A DNA stretch of 64,000 bases, taken from positions 62,001 through 126,000 of the forward strand of contig NZ_JAIOZR010000002.1 of NCBI RefSeq assembly GCF_021740465.1, given 5' to 3'. Each line of letters opens with the position of its first letter. The stretch's first letter is position 1. Positions 13,519 through 23,634 of this stretch are shown one piece after another. A model generated the notes under the pieces. The model was not told the origin of the DNA, did no database searches, and was given only the letters and a program-made list of their open reading frames with translations. A program made the position numbers and the translations under genes. This stretch comes from Chlorobium sp. (GTDB taxonomy: Bacteria; Bacteroidota; Chlorobiia; Chlorobiales; Chlorobiaceae).

Positions 13519-14466
13519 CTATTGAAGAACTACCGGTTCGAGAGCCCTGAGACTGAATGCCGAGACTGAAACCTCCATGCGGTACCTTGCCCCTACCGGA
13601 ATGGTCATGAGATTGCTGATATGTCCGTACGAAAGTCCCCGCATGACCGGGACATCCGGATGGGCATGCTGGCAGTAATAGTCGAAAATTTTCTCAAGCC
13701 GGATATTCTCACCGGAATTTTCCTGTTCGCCACCGAACTGGCCGAACAGGATTCCCCGGCTTTCGGCAAGAAGGCCCGCATTTCCGAGATGCGACAGCAT
13801 TCTGTCGATACGGTAGGCCGGCTCGTTTATGTCCTCGAGGAATAGCAGGGTATCCCTGAACCGAGGCAGGTAGGGAGTGCCGATCATCGATGACAGCACG
13901 GAAAGGTTTCCGCCGATCAGTTGTCCTTCGGCGCGGCCTTCCCTGATGCAGGTTACGTGATGGCTCTCATGGTTCCGAAGTGAAAGTGCGTAGGCCGGAG
14001 ATGTGAGCATTCCCCAGAAATGCTCTTCGGTATAGGGTGTCGGCCCGTGCAGTTCCGTTGCGAGCATCGGCCCTGAAAAACTGATCAGCCCTGTTTTTGA
14101 AAAGACCGCAAGCGACAGGGCTGTGATGTCGGAATAGCCTACCAGAATTTTGGGATTTGCAGCAATGAGGCCGTAATCGATTTTTTTCAGCAGCCGGTAT
14201 GACCCGGCTCCACCTCTAAGGCAGACGATAGCCCTGACCGTAGGGTCTTTGAACATGCCGTGCAGGTCCTGCAGCTTCTCTTCGTCGGCGATGGCCGGAT
14301 CGGTATCGATACAGTTGAGATGGAGCGATGGTTTTACCCTGTAGCCGTTTTTTTCGAGATAGGATACCGCCTGCTGGATTCTGTCGGGGAAGGAGCAGTG
14401 GGATGAGGGAGATATGAGCCCGATGGTATCTCCCCTCTGCAGGGCTTTCGGTACAAGCGTTTTCAT
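13519..14466 (-). CDS. ldcA: LD-carboxypeptidase (muramoyltetrapeptide carboxypeptidase, S66 family)
   Basis: A 315-residue cytoplasmic peptidase of the S66 family. It shows [11 protein letters not shown] near the start, [10 protein letters not shown], the nucleophile region VGYSDIT with the serine in the tight turn, and [17 protein letters not shown] containing the conserved histidine. LdcA removes the terminal D-alanine from tetrapeptides during peptidoglycan recycling. I chose ATG 14466 over 14481. The gene starts immediately after the terminator of the atpD-atpC operon and is followed by clpS after 16 bp. Confidence 0.9.
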   Translation of the reverse strand: MKTLVPKALQRGDTIGLISPSSHCSFPDRIQQAVSYLEKNGYRVKPSLHLNCIDTDPAIADEEKLQDLHGMFKDPTVRAIVCLRGGAGSYRLLKKIDYGLIAANPKILVGYSDITALSLAVFSKTGLISFSGPMLATELHGPTPYTEEHFWGMLTSPAYALSLRNHESHHVTCIREGRAEGQLIGGNLSVLSSMIGTPYLPRFRDTLLFLEDINEPAYRIDRMLSHLGNAGLLAESRGILFGQFGGEQENSGENIRLEKIFDYYCQHAHPDVPVMRGLSYGHISNLMTIPVGARYRMEVSVSAFSLRALEPVVLQ

Positions 14467-14472
14467 ACAAGC

Positions 14473-14510
14473 AAAAAACATCAGCAGAGGTTACGCTGCT
14501 GATGTTTTTT
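14473..14510 (-). terminator. Rho-independent terminator of the atpD-atpC operon (symmetrical)
   Basis: A perfect 9-bp stem CATCAGCAG/CTGCTGATG with an 8-nt loop is flanked by A6 on one side and T6 on the other, so it can act on both strands. It lies between the atpC stop (14527) and the ldcA start (14466), ending atpDC transcription. Confidence 0.85.
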
Positions 14511-14526
14511 TACGATTGAGATGAAA

Positions 14527-14793
14527 TCAGGCAATGTTTTCGGTAAGCAGAATCGCCTTGTTGCCGCTCACTTCAAAAAAGCCGTCCGCGACGGTAAAAC
14601 TTTTTTCGCTTTTGTCGGCAAGCACTATTTTCACCTTGCCGGTCTTCAATGCGGAAAGCAATGGCGCATGGTTCTTCATGACCTGAAACAGGCCATCCTG
14701 CCCTGGCGCCGTAATGCTCGTGACCTCTCCCGAAAAGAAAAGCTTTTGCGGCGTTACAATGTCGATTTCAAACCCTTTGTCGGTAGTCGCCAT
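14527..14793 (-). CDS. atpC: ATP synthase F1 epsilon subunit (short form)
   Basis: Only 88 residues, corresponding to the N-terminal beta-sandwich domain of the epsilon subunit ([53 protein letters not shown]). The usual C-terminal two-helix domain, which in many bacteria inhibits ATP hydrolysis, is absent; the stop is followed directly by the terminator, so this is a natural short form and not a truncation by rearrangement. Translated 16 bp downstream of atpD. Confidence 0.95.
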   Translation of the reverse strand: MATTDKGFEIDIVTPQKLFFSGEVTSITAPGQDGLFQVMKNHAPLLSALKTGKVKIVLADKSEKSFTVADGFFEVSGNKAILLTENIA

Positions 14794-14809
14794 GGTTAAT
14801 CAGAGGTTA

Positions 14810-16219
<1,410 letters not shown>

Positions 16220-16321
16220 TTATGGTGAAATCAAACGTTAGGATTATCCGGTAACGGCTCTTGAGAAATGCGGTGTACCGCCCCGCCCCTGACGGCGTTT
16301 ATGCGACATCTGCCGGATGCG

Positions 16322-16394
16322 AGCCACCTGCGGGACTCGAACCCACGACCTACTATTTACGAAACAGTTGCTCTACCAGCTGAGCTAAGGTGGC
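16322..16394 (-). tRNA. tRNA-Thr (anticodon CGU)
   Basis: On the minus strand the sequence folds as a complete cloverleaf: acceptor GCCACCT/AGGTGGC, D-stem GCTC/GAGC, anticodon stem ACTGT/ATAGT with loop TTCGTAA, and a T-arm with GGTTCGAGTCC. The anticodon is CGT (CGU), which reads ACG, threonine. CCA is not encoded. It lies upstream of atpD on the same strand. Confidence 0.95.
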
Positions 16395-16549
16395 GTTGGC
16401 CATTTCAAAAATAAAGCCGAAATATAGTTTTTTTATCATTGAATAGCAAAGATTAATCAGGCGAAGCAAGCTCCTTTTAAAAAACGCAGGAATTGTATAT
16501 TAAAAGGCGTCAGATATGTATATTTGCACTTTTAACGATTGAAACAGAT

Positions 16550-17107
16550 ATGGTCATGATGACAGTTACGATGCGTATGGTGAAAAGAGCGTTCACCGTC
16601 CCGGCGGTTCTTGCGGCGGCTCTGATGATACTCTTTACGGCCGGTGCAGCCGGTGCGGCCCAGTCGCCGCTTGCTCCGGCATTTTCGGCCGTCGGCGTGG
16701 ACGGAAAAGCGGTTTCTTCAAGGCAGCTCGCAGGAAAGGCTTATATCGTGAACTTCTTCGCTTCGTGGTGTCCTCCCTGCAGGGCGGAAATACCCGATAT
16801 GGTCGCCCTGCAGAACGCATACAAGGCCAAAGGGTTCACCTTTGTCGGCGTGGCGGTCAACGAAAACGACGAATCCATCAAAAGCTTCATGAAAAGCAAC
16901 GGCATCAGCTATCCTGTGGTCATGGCCGATCAGAAACTGGTTGGCGCCTATGGACGGTATGTCGAGGGAGGGATACGTTCCATTCCAACCAGTTTTGTCG
17001 TCAACCGGTCGGGACGCATTATCCAGATCATTTCAGGGGCCAGAAGCAAGGCCGTTTTCGAGAAAATGATTCTCGATGCACTCAAACAGCCCAAAGCAGT
17101 CAAGTAA
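16550..17107 (+). CDS. TlpA/ResA-like periplasmic thioredoxin
   Basis: From ATG 16550 the protein has 185 residues: an N-terminal signal or anchor segment (AFTVPAVLAAALMILFTAGA) and an AhpC/TSA-thioredoxin fold with the active site FFASWCPPCRAEIPDM, followed by FVGVAVNE and the cis-proline segment GIRSIPTSFVV. Such proteins reduce disulfides in exported partners, commonly during cytochrome c maturation. Several ATGs crowd the N-terminus (16493, 16550, 16571, 16577), so the exact start is uncertain. It is a single gene, bounded by the divergent tRNA and its own terminator. Confidence 0.9.
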   Translation: MVMMTVTMRMVKRAFTVPAVLAAALMILFTAGAAGAAQSPLAPAFSAVGVDGKAVSSRQLAGKAYIVNFFASWCPPCRAEIPDMVALQNAYKAKGFTFVGVAVNENDESIKSFMKSNGISYPVVMADQKLVGAYGRYVEGGIRSIPTSFVVNRSGRIIQIISGARSKAVFEKMILDALKQPKAVK

Positions 17108-17190
17108 CCTTACAGGCATGATTCCCAATATTCCGAATCCGGTGATGCGCTTCAGCTGGCACATCCGGTTCACATAGATTTTATTTGCAT

Positions 17191-17225
17191 GTCCGCAGTC
17201 AGGGGTGACTGCGGACTTTTTTTTT
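17191..17225 (+). terminator. Terminator of the tlpA-like gene
   Basis: An 11-bp stem GTCCGCAGTCA/TGACTGCGGAC with a 4-nt loop is followed by a run of T residues. It separates the thioredoxin gene from pckG, which starts 28 bp further on. Confidence 0.9.
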
Positions 17226-17253
17226 CAACTCTCTATAAAAAACAAGGACGATC

Positions 17254-19119
17254 ATGAGCTCTACGCCGATCAATCCCCCGGATTTTCTGAAAAACCCTAA
17301 ACTGCTCCAGTGGGTGCAGGAAACCGCCGATCTCTGCCGGCCGGATTCCGTCTACTGGTGCGACGGAAGTCAGGAAGAGTACGATACCCTCTGCCAGCAG
17401 ATGGTAGAGAGCGGTACGTTCATCAGACTTTCGGACGAAAAGCGCCCGAACAGTTACCTCTGCCGCTCCGATCCGAGCGATGTCGCCCGTGTGGAGGACC
17501 GCACCTATATCTGCAGCATCCGCCGTCAGGACGCAGGCCCGACCAACAACTGGGTCGCGCCGAAAGAGATGAAGGAGACGCTTCGCGGGCTTTTTGACGG
17601 CTGCATGCAGGGCCGCACCATGTATGTCATTCCCTTCAGCATGGGCCCTCTCGGCTCTCCGATCGCCCATATCGGCGTGGAGATTACCGATTCGCCCTAT
17701 GTGGTGACCAACATGCGCATCATGACCAGAATGGGCCGCAAGGTGCTCGATGTGCTCGGCGACGGCGGCGAATTCGTTCCCTGCCTGCACTCGGTCGGAG
17801 CCCCGCTTCAGCCTGGACAGCAGGATGTGCCATGGCCATGCAACGACAGGAAATACATTGTCCATTTCCCGGAGGAGCGCTCCATCATGTCGTTCGGCAG
17901 CGGATACGGCGGCAACGCCCTGCTCGGCAAAAAGTGCTTTGCCCTGCGCATCGCATCCTCGATGGCCCGCGACGAAGGCTGGCTTGCCGAGCACATGCTC
18001 ATTCTCGGCGTCGAATCGCCCGATGGCGAGAAGACTTATGTGGCTGCGGCTTTCCCGAGTGCCTGCGGAAAAACCAACTTCGCCATGCTGATTCCTCCGA
18101 AATCGTATGACGGATGGAAAGTCACCACCATCGGCGACGATATCGCCTGGATCAAGCCTGCCGAAAACGGTCGTCTCTATGCCATCAACCCCGAATACGG
18201 CTTTTTCGGAGTCGCTCCCGGCACCTCGAACAAATCGAATCCGAACGCCATGGCATCCCTGGCAAGCAACTCGATATTCACCAACGTGGCAATGACGCCG
18301 GACGGCGATGTCTGGTGGGAAGATATGACCGATACGGTTCCTCCGGAACTGATCGACTGGCAGGGAAACCCCTGGACGCCCGGCTGCGGACGTCCGTCCT
18401 CGCATCCGAATGCCCGCTTCACCTCCCCGGCAAGCCAGTGTCCCTCTCTGGATGCCGACTGGGAGAACCCCGCCGGTGTTCCGATCAGCGCATTTATTTT
18501 CGGCGGTCGCCGAAGGGATACCGTGCCTCTCGTCTATCAGTCCGCAAACTGGAACTCCGGCGTTTATCTCGCGGCCACCATGGGTTCCGAAAAAACCGCG
18601 GCGGCTGCCGGAAAAGTCGGCGAGGTTCGTCGTGACCCGTTCGCCATGCTTCCGTTCTGCGGTTATCATATGGGCGATTATTTCAACCACTGGCTCCATG
18701 TTGGCAGGACGCTTTCCGAACTGCCGCGGATATTCGGTGTCAACTGGTTCCGCAAGGACGAGAACGGCAAGTTCCTCTGGCCCGGATTCGGCGAGAACAT
18801 GAGGGTGCTGAAGTGGATTGTGGACCGCGTGCACGGAAGAGCCGGCGCTGTGGAGAGTCCGCTTGGCTGGATGCCGAAGTATGAAGCGCTCGACTGGGAA
18901 GGTCTCGAAGAGATGACCCCTGAAAAGTTCTCGAAGCTCATGTCGGTCGATCGCGAAGCATGGAAAAAAGAGCTGCTTTCTCACGAGGAGCTGTTCGAAA
19001 TCATTTACGACAGGCTCCCCAAGGAGTTCTCCCATATCAGGGAGCTGATGCTCTCGACGCTCTGGATGTCGCCCGAGCACTGGTCTCTGGCTCCCGAGTG
19101 CTACAGCGTCGATCACTGA
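17254..19119 (+). CDS. pckG: Phosphoenolpyruvate carboxykinase (GTP)
   Basis: A 621-residue GTP-type PEPCK. Signatures: [22 protein letters not shown], the P-loop [15 protein letters not shown] with the reactive cysteine, the metal-binding GDDIAWI, and the guanine-binding region near [18 protein letters not shown]. It interconverts oxaloacetate and GTP with PEP, CO2 and GDP. In a green sulfur bacterium that fixes CO2 by the reductive TCA cycle it probably draws oxaloacetate into sugar synthesis (inference). The gene is monocistronic between two terminators. Confidence 0.97.
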   Translation: MSSTPINPPDFLKNPKLLQWVQETADLCRPDSVYWCDGSQEEYDTLCQQMVESGTFIRLSDEKRPNSYLCRSDPSDVARVEDRTYICSIRRQDAGPTNNWVAPKEMKETLRGLFDGCMQGRTMYVIPFSMGPLGSPIAHIGVEITDSPYVVTNMRIMTRMGRKVLDVLGDGGEFVPCLHSVGAPLQPGQQDVPWPCNDRKYIVHFPEERSIMSFGSGYGGNALLGKKCFALRIASSMARDEGWLAEHMLILGVESPDGEKTYVAAAFPSACGKTNFAMLIPPKSYDGWKVTTIGDDIAWIKPAENGRLYAINPEYGFFGVAPGTSNKSNPNAMASLASNSIFTNVAMTPDGDVWWEDMTDTVPPELIDWQGNPWTPGCGRPSSHPNARFTSPASQCPSLDADWENPAGVPISAFIFGGRRRDTVPLVYQSANWNSGVYLAATMGSEKTAAAAGKVGEVRRDPFAMLPFCGYHMGDYFNHWLHVGRTLSELPRIFGVNWFRKDENGKFLWPGFGENMRVLKWIVDRVHGRAGAVESPLGWMPKYEALDWEGLEEMTPEKFSKLMSVDREAWKKELLSHEELFEIIYDRLPKEFSHIRELMLSTLWMSPEHWSLAPECYSVDH

Positions 19120-19136
19120 TTTTTTTACTCTTTTCC

Positions 19137-19170
19137 GGTGCGCAGGGCTCTCCTGCGCACCTTTTTTTTT
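19137..19170 (+). terminator. Terminator of pckG
   Basis: A perfect 10-bp stem GGTGCGCAGG/CCTGCGCACC with a 5-nt loop is followed by nine T residues, 17 bp after the pckG stop. Confidence 0.93.
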
Positions 19171-19283
19171 CCTTTTCCATTCCTCACTTTCCTTCGGATG
19201 TTCAGCCACAGAGTACTCCCTGTTTTCATTCACCGGTTTCTGCTGCTTTCTTTTTTTTACTTCGGTATTGCGGATATTTTTAT

Positions 19284-19313
19284 TATCTATAGATAACTAT
19301 ATGGTGATATAGT
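19284..19313. promoter_or_regulatory. TA-rich dyad upstream of the FadL gene (P1)
   Basis: Two adjacent palindromes: TATCTATAGATA (19284-19295) and ACTATAT-GGTG-ATATAGT (19296-19313, 7-bp arms, 4-bp spacer). The second resembles the dyad at 30059 (ATTATAT-GGTT-ATATAAT). It lies 155 bp before the fadL-like start, in an otherwise empty 297-bp gap, and is a candidate operator. Confidence 0.45.
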
Positions 19314-19467
19314 CCGTTATCCCTGTTCGCTCCTTGTCCCGTTCCCGGTGCATCGCTCTTCGTCCCTCCTTTTCGGAGTGCTGTGCATCATCTATCCTGA
19401 TTCAGTTAGGGGATCAGTGCGGGTTTGGGTGCCTTTAGCCGCGTAAACCATGTAAAAGCAACAGCGT

Positions 19468-20892
19468 ATGTCTCGAAAAACACTCCCCGGAATGACGCTT
19501 ATCGCGTTCCTGTCAGCTTCTTCCACAGCTTTCGCCACGAACGGCATGAACCTTGAAGGGTACGGAGCGAAATCCCATGCCCTTGGAGGGACAAGCATGG
19601 CATACGATACCGGCAATTCGGCCGTTATGAACAACCCTGCGACCCTCGGCATGATGGAGGATCGCTCATCGGAGATCGGTATCGGTATCCGCGGACTTCA
19701 TCCCGATGTCACTCTTCAGGTGCCGGGCATTAGTGCCGGATCGGATGGGGACGCCTACTATATGCCGTCGCTTTCCTACATGAGAAGGGATGGCGCATTT
19801 ATCTGGGGCGTCGCCGTTCTTGCCCAGGGAGGTATGGGCACGGAGTACGGCGAAAATTCTTCGCTTTTCAGCTATGGGAATTCCATGATGGGCAGTATGA
19901 TGGTTCCCCTGAGTGGTGAGGATATCCGCTCCGAGGTGGGAGTGGGTCGGCTGATGTTTCCCCTGGCGTACAAGCTGACCGAAAATACCACCATCGGAGC
20001 CTCCCTCGATTTTCTCTGGGCGAGCATGGATCTGCGGATGGACATGGACGGATCGCATTTTGCCGCCATGACCATGGGGCAGGGGGGCTCGGTGGGCGGC
20101 TCGATGCTCGGTACGCTCGGGGGAATGATCGGTTCGGGTATGGTGAGCGATATCGACTATGTCCGCTACGACTTCTCCAACGATAACGCTTTTCTGGGCG
20201 AGGCGATAGGTTACGGTACGGGTTTCAAGGTTGGTTTTACCCACCGGTTCGGAAAACTGCTTACGGTGGGAGGAAGCTATCACTTGCAGTCCCGGATTTC
20301 CGATCTCGAAACATCCAACGCAGTGCTCTCCTTTTCCGGAACCGGAGATGCGTTCAGTTTGGCTGATCCCGTTTCGGTGAAAGGCACAATCAAGGTTCGG
20401 AATTTCGAGTGGCCGGCAACCTTCGCGGCCGGGTTGGCATTGTATCCGGCAGAGCGATGGATGATTGCCGCCGACGTCAGGCATATCGACTGGTCTTCAG
20501 TAATGAGGAACTTTTCAACATCATTTACCGCTGACAACTCCCCTTCCAACGGAGCGTTTGCGGGGCAGCAGCTCGATGTGGAGATGCTGCAGAACTGGAA
20601 GGATCAGACTGTCTTGTCCATAGGGGTACAGTACCGGGCTACCGACAGGCTTGCACTGAGGACCGGGGCAAGCTTCGCATCGAATCCGGTGCCCGATACC
20701 TGGCTCAACCCCCTTTTTCCGGCCATAACCGAAAACCATTACACAGCCGGATTCGGTTACAGCGTATCCGAGCGGTCCTCGATTTCGGCAGCCCTGGCGT
20801 GGGCACCTGTGGTTACCCGGACCAATGCTGACGGTCTTGAAATCAGCCACGGACAGCTAAACTGGTCGATTAATTATACCCAGGAGCTTTAG
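19468..20892 (+). CDS. OmpP1/FadL family outer-membrane transport protein
   Basis: A 474-residue beta-barrel protein. A signal peptide ending near STAFA is followed by the FadL-type start TNGMNLEGYGAKSHALGG and NPATLGMM, then Gly- and aromatic-rich alternating segments typical of a 14-strand barrel, ending in NWSINYTQEL. FadL/TodX proteins move hydrophobic molecules through the outer membrane by lateral diffusion. The loops near residues 130-230 are rich in Met and Gly. Its place next to the polysulfide-reductase-like genes suggests a sulfur compound as substrate (inference only). No partner gene is fused or overlapping. Confidence 0.88.
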   Translation: MSRKTLPGMTLIAFLSASSTAFATNGMNLEGYGAKSHALGGTSMAYDTGNSAVMNNPATLGMMEDRSSEIGIGIRGLHPDVTLQVPGISAGSDGDAYYMPSLSYMRRDGAFIWGVAVLAQGGMGTEYGENSSLFSYGNSMMGSMMVPLSGEDIRSEVGVGRLMFPLAYKLTENTTIGASLDFLWASMDLRMDMDGSHFAAMTMGQGGSVGGSMLGTLGGMIGSGMVSDIDYVRYDFSNDNAFLGEAIGYGTGFKVGFTHRFGKLLTVGGSYHLQSRISDLETSNAVLSFSGTGDAFSLADPVSVKGTIKVRNFEWPATFAAGLALYPAERWMIAADVRHIDWSSVMRNFSTSFTADNSPSNGAFAGQQLDVEMLQNWKDQTVLSIGVQYRATDRLALRTGASFASNPVPDTWLNPLFPAITENHYTAGFGYSVSERSSISAALAWAPVVTRTNADGLEISHGQLNWSINYTQEL

Positions 20893-20925
20893 TCGTAAAA
20901 GTGTTTTCCTGTTATCTTTCCTGCA

Positions 20926-21132
20926 ATGGCACACGGATACGCCGTACCGAAAAAAATGGCATGTCGGCCTACAGTGAGCCTGTCACGTTGCGACTGCATC
21001 CGTGAAGCGTGTCCACACAAGGGGATCTGCTGCGATAGCATTGCCTTTCACTATTCGAAAGAACAACTTCAGGAATGCTGCTTCAGCCTGAAAGCGGAAA
21101 ATACCTGGTACCGGGGAAATTCATTGAAATGA
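20926..21132 (+). CDS. Small cysteine-rich hypothetical protein
   Basis: A 68-codon frame in the 304-bp gap between the FadL gene and dodecin. The product is rich in cysteine (CDCIREACPHKGICC, then ECC), a pattern that could bind metal. There is no good Shine-Dalgarno and I recognise no family, so it may be chance; the clustered cysteines are the only argument for it. Confidence 0.3.
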   Translation: MAHGYAVPKKMACRPTVSLSRCDCIREACPHKGICCDSIAFHYSKEQLQECCFSLKAENTWYRGNSLK

Positions 21133-21196
21133 TTACCTGGAAAAAGGTCGCCCGTAAGGCTCTCTTTCTCCAGGTGAGGGTTTTCGTGCGAACCGT

Positions 21197-21427
21197 TCAG
21201 TTTTCGTCGAGCGTAAAACCGATTTTTACGGTAACCTGCCAGTAGGCGACCTTCTGATCCTCGACGTGACAGCGGGTTTCGACAATTTCTACCCATCGGA
21301 TATTTCTTACCGATTCGGCTGCTTTTGCAACGGCATTTTTTACCGCTTCTTCAATGCTGGTTTCCGAAGAGCCGACAATTTCGATTTTTTTATAGATATG
21401 AGCGCTCATGGCTTGCGTGTTTTTCAT
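21197..21427 (-). CDS. Dodecin family flavin-binding protein
   Basis: A 76-residue dodecin: HIYKKIEIVGSSETSIEEAVKNAV, then IRWVEIVETRCHVEDQKVAYWQVTVKIGF. The conserved tryptophan of the flavin site (RWVEI) and the Gln-rich strand are present. Dodecins assemble into hollow dodecamers that store or buffer flavins. The start may be ATG 21427 or ATG 21409 (MSAHIYKK, closer to family starts); neither has a clear Shine-Dalgarno. Confidence 0.93.
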   Translation of the reverse strand: MKNTQAMSAHIYKKIEIVGSSETSIEEAVKNAVAKAAESVRNIRWVEIVETRCHVEDQKVAYWQVTVKIGFTLDEN

Positions 21428-21505
21428 GGTTGGTGATCCAGTCGTGCGGCGGCAGTGCGTTTCGCATTAACCCGCTTCAAGAATGGAAAATAGGCTTCAG
21501 CGGCG

Positions 21506-21535
21506 AAAAAAATCCATCTTCCGGATTTTTTTTTG
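21506..21535. terminator. Symmetrical terminator-like hairpin
   Basis: A 10-bp stem AAAAAAATCC/GGATTTTTTT with a 7-nt loop lies between dodecin and the sulfur operon. It has T runs in both directions. No gene obviously ends here, so its role is unclear. Confidence 0.5.
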
Positions 21536-21662
21536 AAAAACCGCATCCGGAACTCCAGTTCAAGTAAGGGTTAAGTTATTGTTTTAATTGTTGAAAACAG
21601 GGCCAACGGATGTGATAAAAAAAGTTCCTGAAACACAGATTTAATTTGGGAGTGTGGGTGTT

Positions 21663-21702
21663 GTGTATTATTATATAACCATTCAGTTATATAATAATAC
21701 AC
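21663..21702. promoter_or_regulatory. Long perfect TA-rich inverted repeat upstream of the psr operon (P2)
   Basis: Perfect 17-bp arms GTGTATTATTATATAAC and GTTATATAATAATACAC with a 6-bp spacer (CATTCA). It lies about 360 bp before the psrBC start. Its core GGTTATATAAT (minus strand on the left arm) recurs at 28053 and 30066. A dimeric regulator's operator is the likeliest reading; an RNA hairpin is possible. Confidence 0.6.
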
Positions 21703-21724
21703 TCGTCGGATGAGCGTGTTGAAC

Positions 21725-21944
21725 GCATATCCGGTGTGGTATGCCCGGTACCCCTTCCCCTCGGGATAAAGGAGGTCATGACGGCTCACCTGAAGGCGGG
21801 GAGTTGTTCTGTATTGCCGGAAAAAGGTTGACGCATACCGCTGGCGATTGCTTGCGGTATGCTATTCGGTCGGGGTGGAGTCCTGCCGGAGATGCTTGTA
21901 GTATGCCGCTTACTGCCATTACCCTTAAGAGGAGAAGGGTAATG
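21725..21944 (+). promoter_or_regulatory. Structured leader upstream of the psr operon
   Basis: Between P2 and psrBC are two strong hairpins: GCATACCGC/GCGGTATGC (21833-21862, 12-nt loop) and CATTACCCTT/AAGGGTAATG (21917-21944), whose 8-nt loop AAGAGGAG could be a sequestered ribosome-binding sequence. A GC-rich region with GGAGG and CCCC blocks precedes them. No protein frame is convincing. I could not match it to a known riboswitch consensus. Confidence 0.4.
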
Positions 21945-22061
21945 CAGAGAGCGTGTTGATGCCGCATGCATTTCCATCCCGACCCTGATTTTTCAGAAGG
22001 CCTGACTGTCCGCGGGCAGTCGCGCCGGGTTGGTTCTCTCTCAATCAGACCAGATCAGTTC

Positions 22062-23615
22062 ATGAACTACGGCTTTGTTATCGATGCCCGGAAATGTATC
22101 GGATGCCATGCATGCACGGTTGCCTGCAAGTCCGAAAACGAGGTTCCTCTCGGAGTGAACCGTACCTGGGTGAAATATGTGGAAAAGGGCACCTTCCCCG
22201 ATACCCGGCGCTACTTTACCGTTTTGCGCTGCAACCACTGCGCCGAGCCGCCATGTGTGGCTATCTGTCCTGTCGAGGCGCTGCAGAAGCGTCCGGACGG
22301 CATCGTGGATTTCGACAGCCGCCGCTGCATAGGATGCAAGGCGTGCGCCCAGGCCTGCCCCTACAACGCACTCTATATCGATCCCGATACCCATACCTCG
22401 GCAAAGTGCAACTACTGCGCCCATCGCAAGGAGGTGGGCCTCCAGCCGGCCTGCGTGGCGGTCTGTCCACAGCAGGCAATCGTTTCGGGCGATCTCGATG
22501 ATCCCTCAAGCAAAATCGCCACGCTGGTTGCCTGCGAGCGTACCGTCGTGCGCAAGCCCGAGAAGGGGACTTCGCCCAAGCTGTTCTATATCAATGGCGA
22601 CGGTGCGTCGCTCGATCCCATGGAGGCTCCCCTGCAGGAGGAGTACCACTGGAGCGCGCAGTCGAGAGGCGTAGGGCATTTTGCCGGAAAGGGAAAAGGC
22701 GCGCCGGGAATCGAAAAACCCGCCCATGCATCCAACACGGCCGGCCCGAAGGCCCGCCGCGTTTATGATATTCCGTCGAAAGGCGCAGTCTGGGGCTGGG
22801 AGGTTCCGGCATATGTGACGGCCAAGGCGGTCTCGTCCGGAGTGTTTCTTGTTTTTGCCGCCCTGCTCGCCGTTTTCCGCATGGAGCTTGCCCCAACCCT
22901 GCAGTGGGCGGCCTGGTCGGTTTCGCTGCTTTTTCTGGCCCTTACCGGCGGCTTTCTCATCAAGGATCTCGATCGTCCCGACCGCTTTTCGTCGGTGATG
23001 CTGCGTCCGCAGTTCGGCTCATGGCTTGTCAAGGGAGGGCTTACCATTACCGGTTACGGTGCGTTTCTCGCCCTGTGGGGAGCATCGCGCCTCCTGCAGA
23101 TTCCCGCGCTTGAAACCGCCGCGCTCTGGGGTGGCGCGCTTTTCGCCCTGGTGACGGCCATCTATACGGCGTTTCTGTTCGGCGCCGCAAAAGGGCGCGA
23201 TTTCTGGCAGAGCCCCATGCTGCTTCTGCATATGCTTCTGAACTCCCTGCTTGCCGGCGGCTCGGCCATGCTCATGCTCGGGCTCGGCACCGGAAGCCCG
23301 TCGGAACTTCTCGGGCTGCTCCGTCAGCTGCTGACGGCAGGCTTCGGGCTGCATATCGTCATCATGCTGCTCGAACTGTACGGACAGCACCCTTCCGCAG
23401 GGGCTGAGCGCGCGGCGGAAATCATCCGTGAGGGAAGCCTGAAGAACCAGTTCTGGGCCGGCAGTTTTCTTGGCGGCAACCTGCTTCCGCTTCTCGTTAC
23501 ACTGTTTTCTTCCGATCCGCTGATGCTTGCCGCAGCGGCCCTTCTGGGACTGTGCGGTGTGTTCTACACAGAAAAAGTCTGGGTTCAGGCCCCGCAGAGA
23601 ATTCCCTTAAGTTAA
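22062..23615 (+). CDS. Fused PsrB-PsrC: [4Fe-4S] electron-transfer and NrfD-type membrane subunit
   Basis: A 517-residue fusion from ATG 22062 (MNYGFVIDARK); an upstream ATG at 21966 would add 32 atypical residues. The N-terminal 190 residues are a DMSO-reductase-type ferredoxin with four cysteine clusters (CIGCHACTVAC, CNHCAEPPCVAIC, CIGCKACAQAC, CNYCAHRKEVG ... CVAVC). After a linker the C-terminal half has about eight hydrophobic helices of the NrfD/PsrC quinone-binding type. It would pass electrons between the quinone pool and the molybdenum subunit encoded 19 bp downstream. It belongs to the polysulfide-reductase-like complexes of green sulfur bacteria. Direction (sulfur-compound oxidation or polysulfide reduction) cannot be read from sequence. 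Confidence 0.88.
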   Translation: MNYGFVIDARKCIGCHACTVACKSENEVPLGVNRTWVKYVEKGTFPDTRRYFTVLRCNHCAEPPCVAICPVEALQKRPDGIVDFDSRRCIGCKACAQACPYNALYIDPDTHTSAKCNYCAHRKEVGLQPACVAVCPQQAIVSGDLDDPSSKIATLVACERTVVRKPEKGTSPKLFYINGDGASLDPMEAPLQEEYHWSAQSRGVGHFAGKGKGAPGIEKPAHASNTAGPKARRVYDIPSKGAVWGWEVPAYVTAKAVSSGVFLVFAALLAVFRMELAPTLQWAAWSVSLLFLALTGGFLIKDLDRPDRFSSVMLRPQFGSWLVKGGLTITGYGAFLALWGASRLLQIPALETAALWGGALFALVTAIYTAFLFGAAKGRDFWQSPMLLLHMLLNSLLAGGSAMLMLGLGTGSPSELLGLLRQLLTAGFGLHIVIMLLELYGQHPSAGAERAAEIIREGSLKNQFWAGSFLGGNLLPLLVTLFSSDPLMLAAAALLGLCGVFYTEKVWVQAPQRIPLS

Positions 23616-23634
23616 CCATGTGCCGGAGTTTACC

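Noticed and set aside
17233-19233. A 666-codon open frame opposite pckG
   Set aside because: Antisense shadow of a well-conserved PEPCK; no ribosome site or recognisable domain.
21725-21944. Assignment of the leader to a named riboswitch (Moco or cobalamin)
   Set aside because: I could not match the diagnostic consensus boxes; left as an unassigned structured leader.
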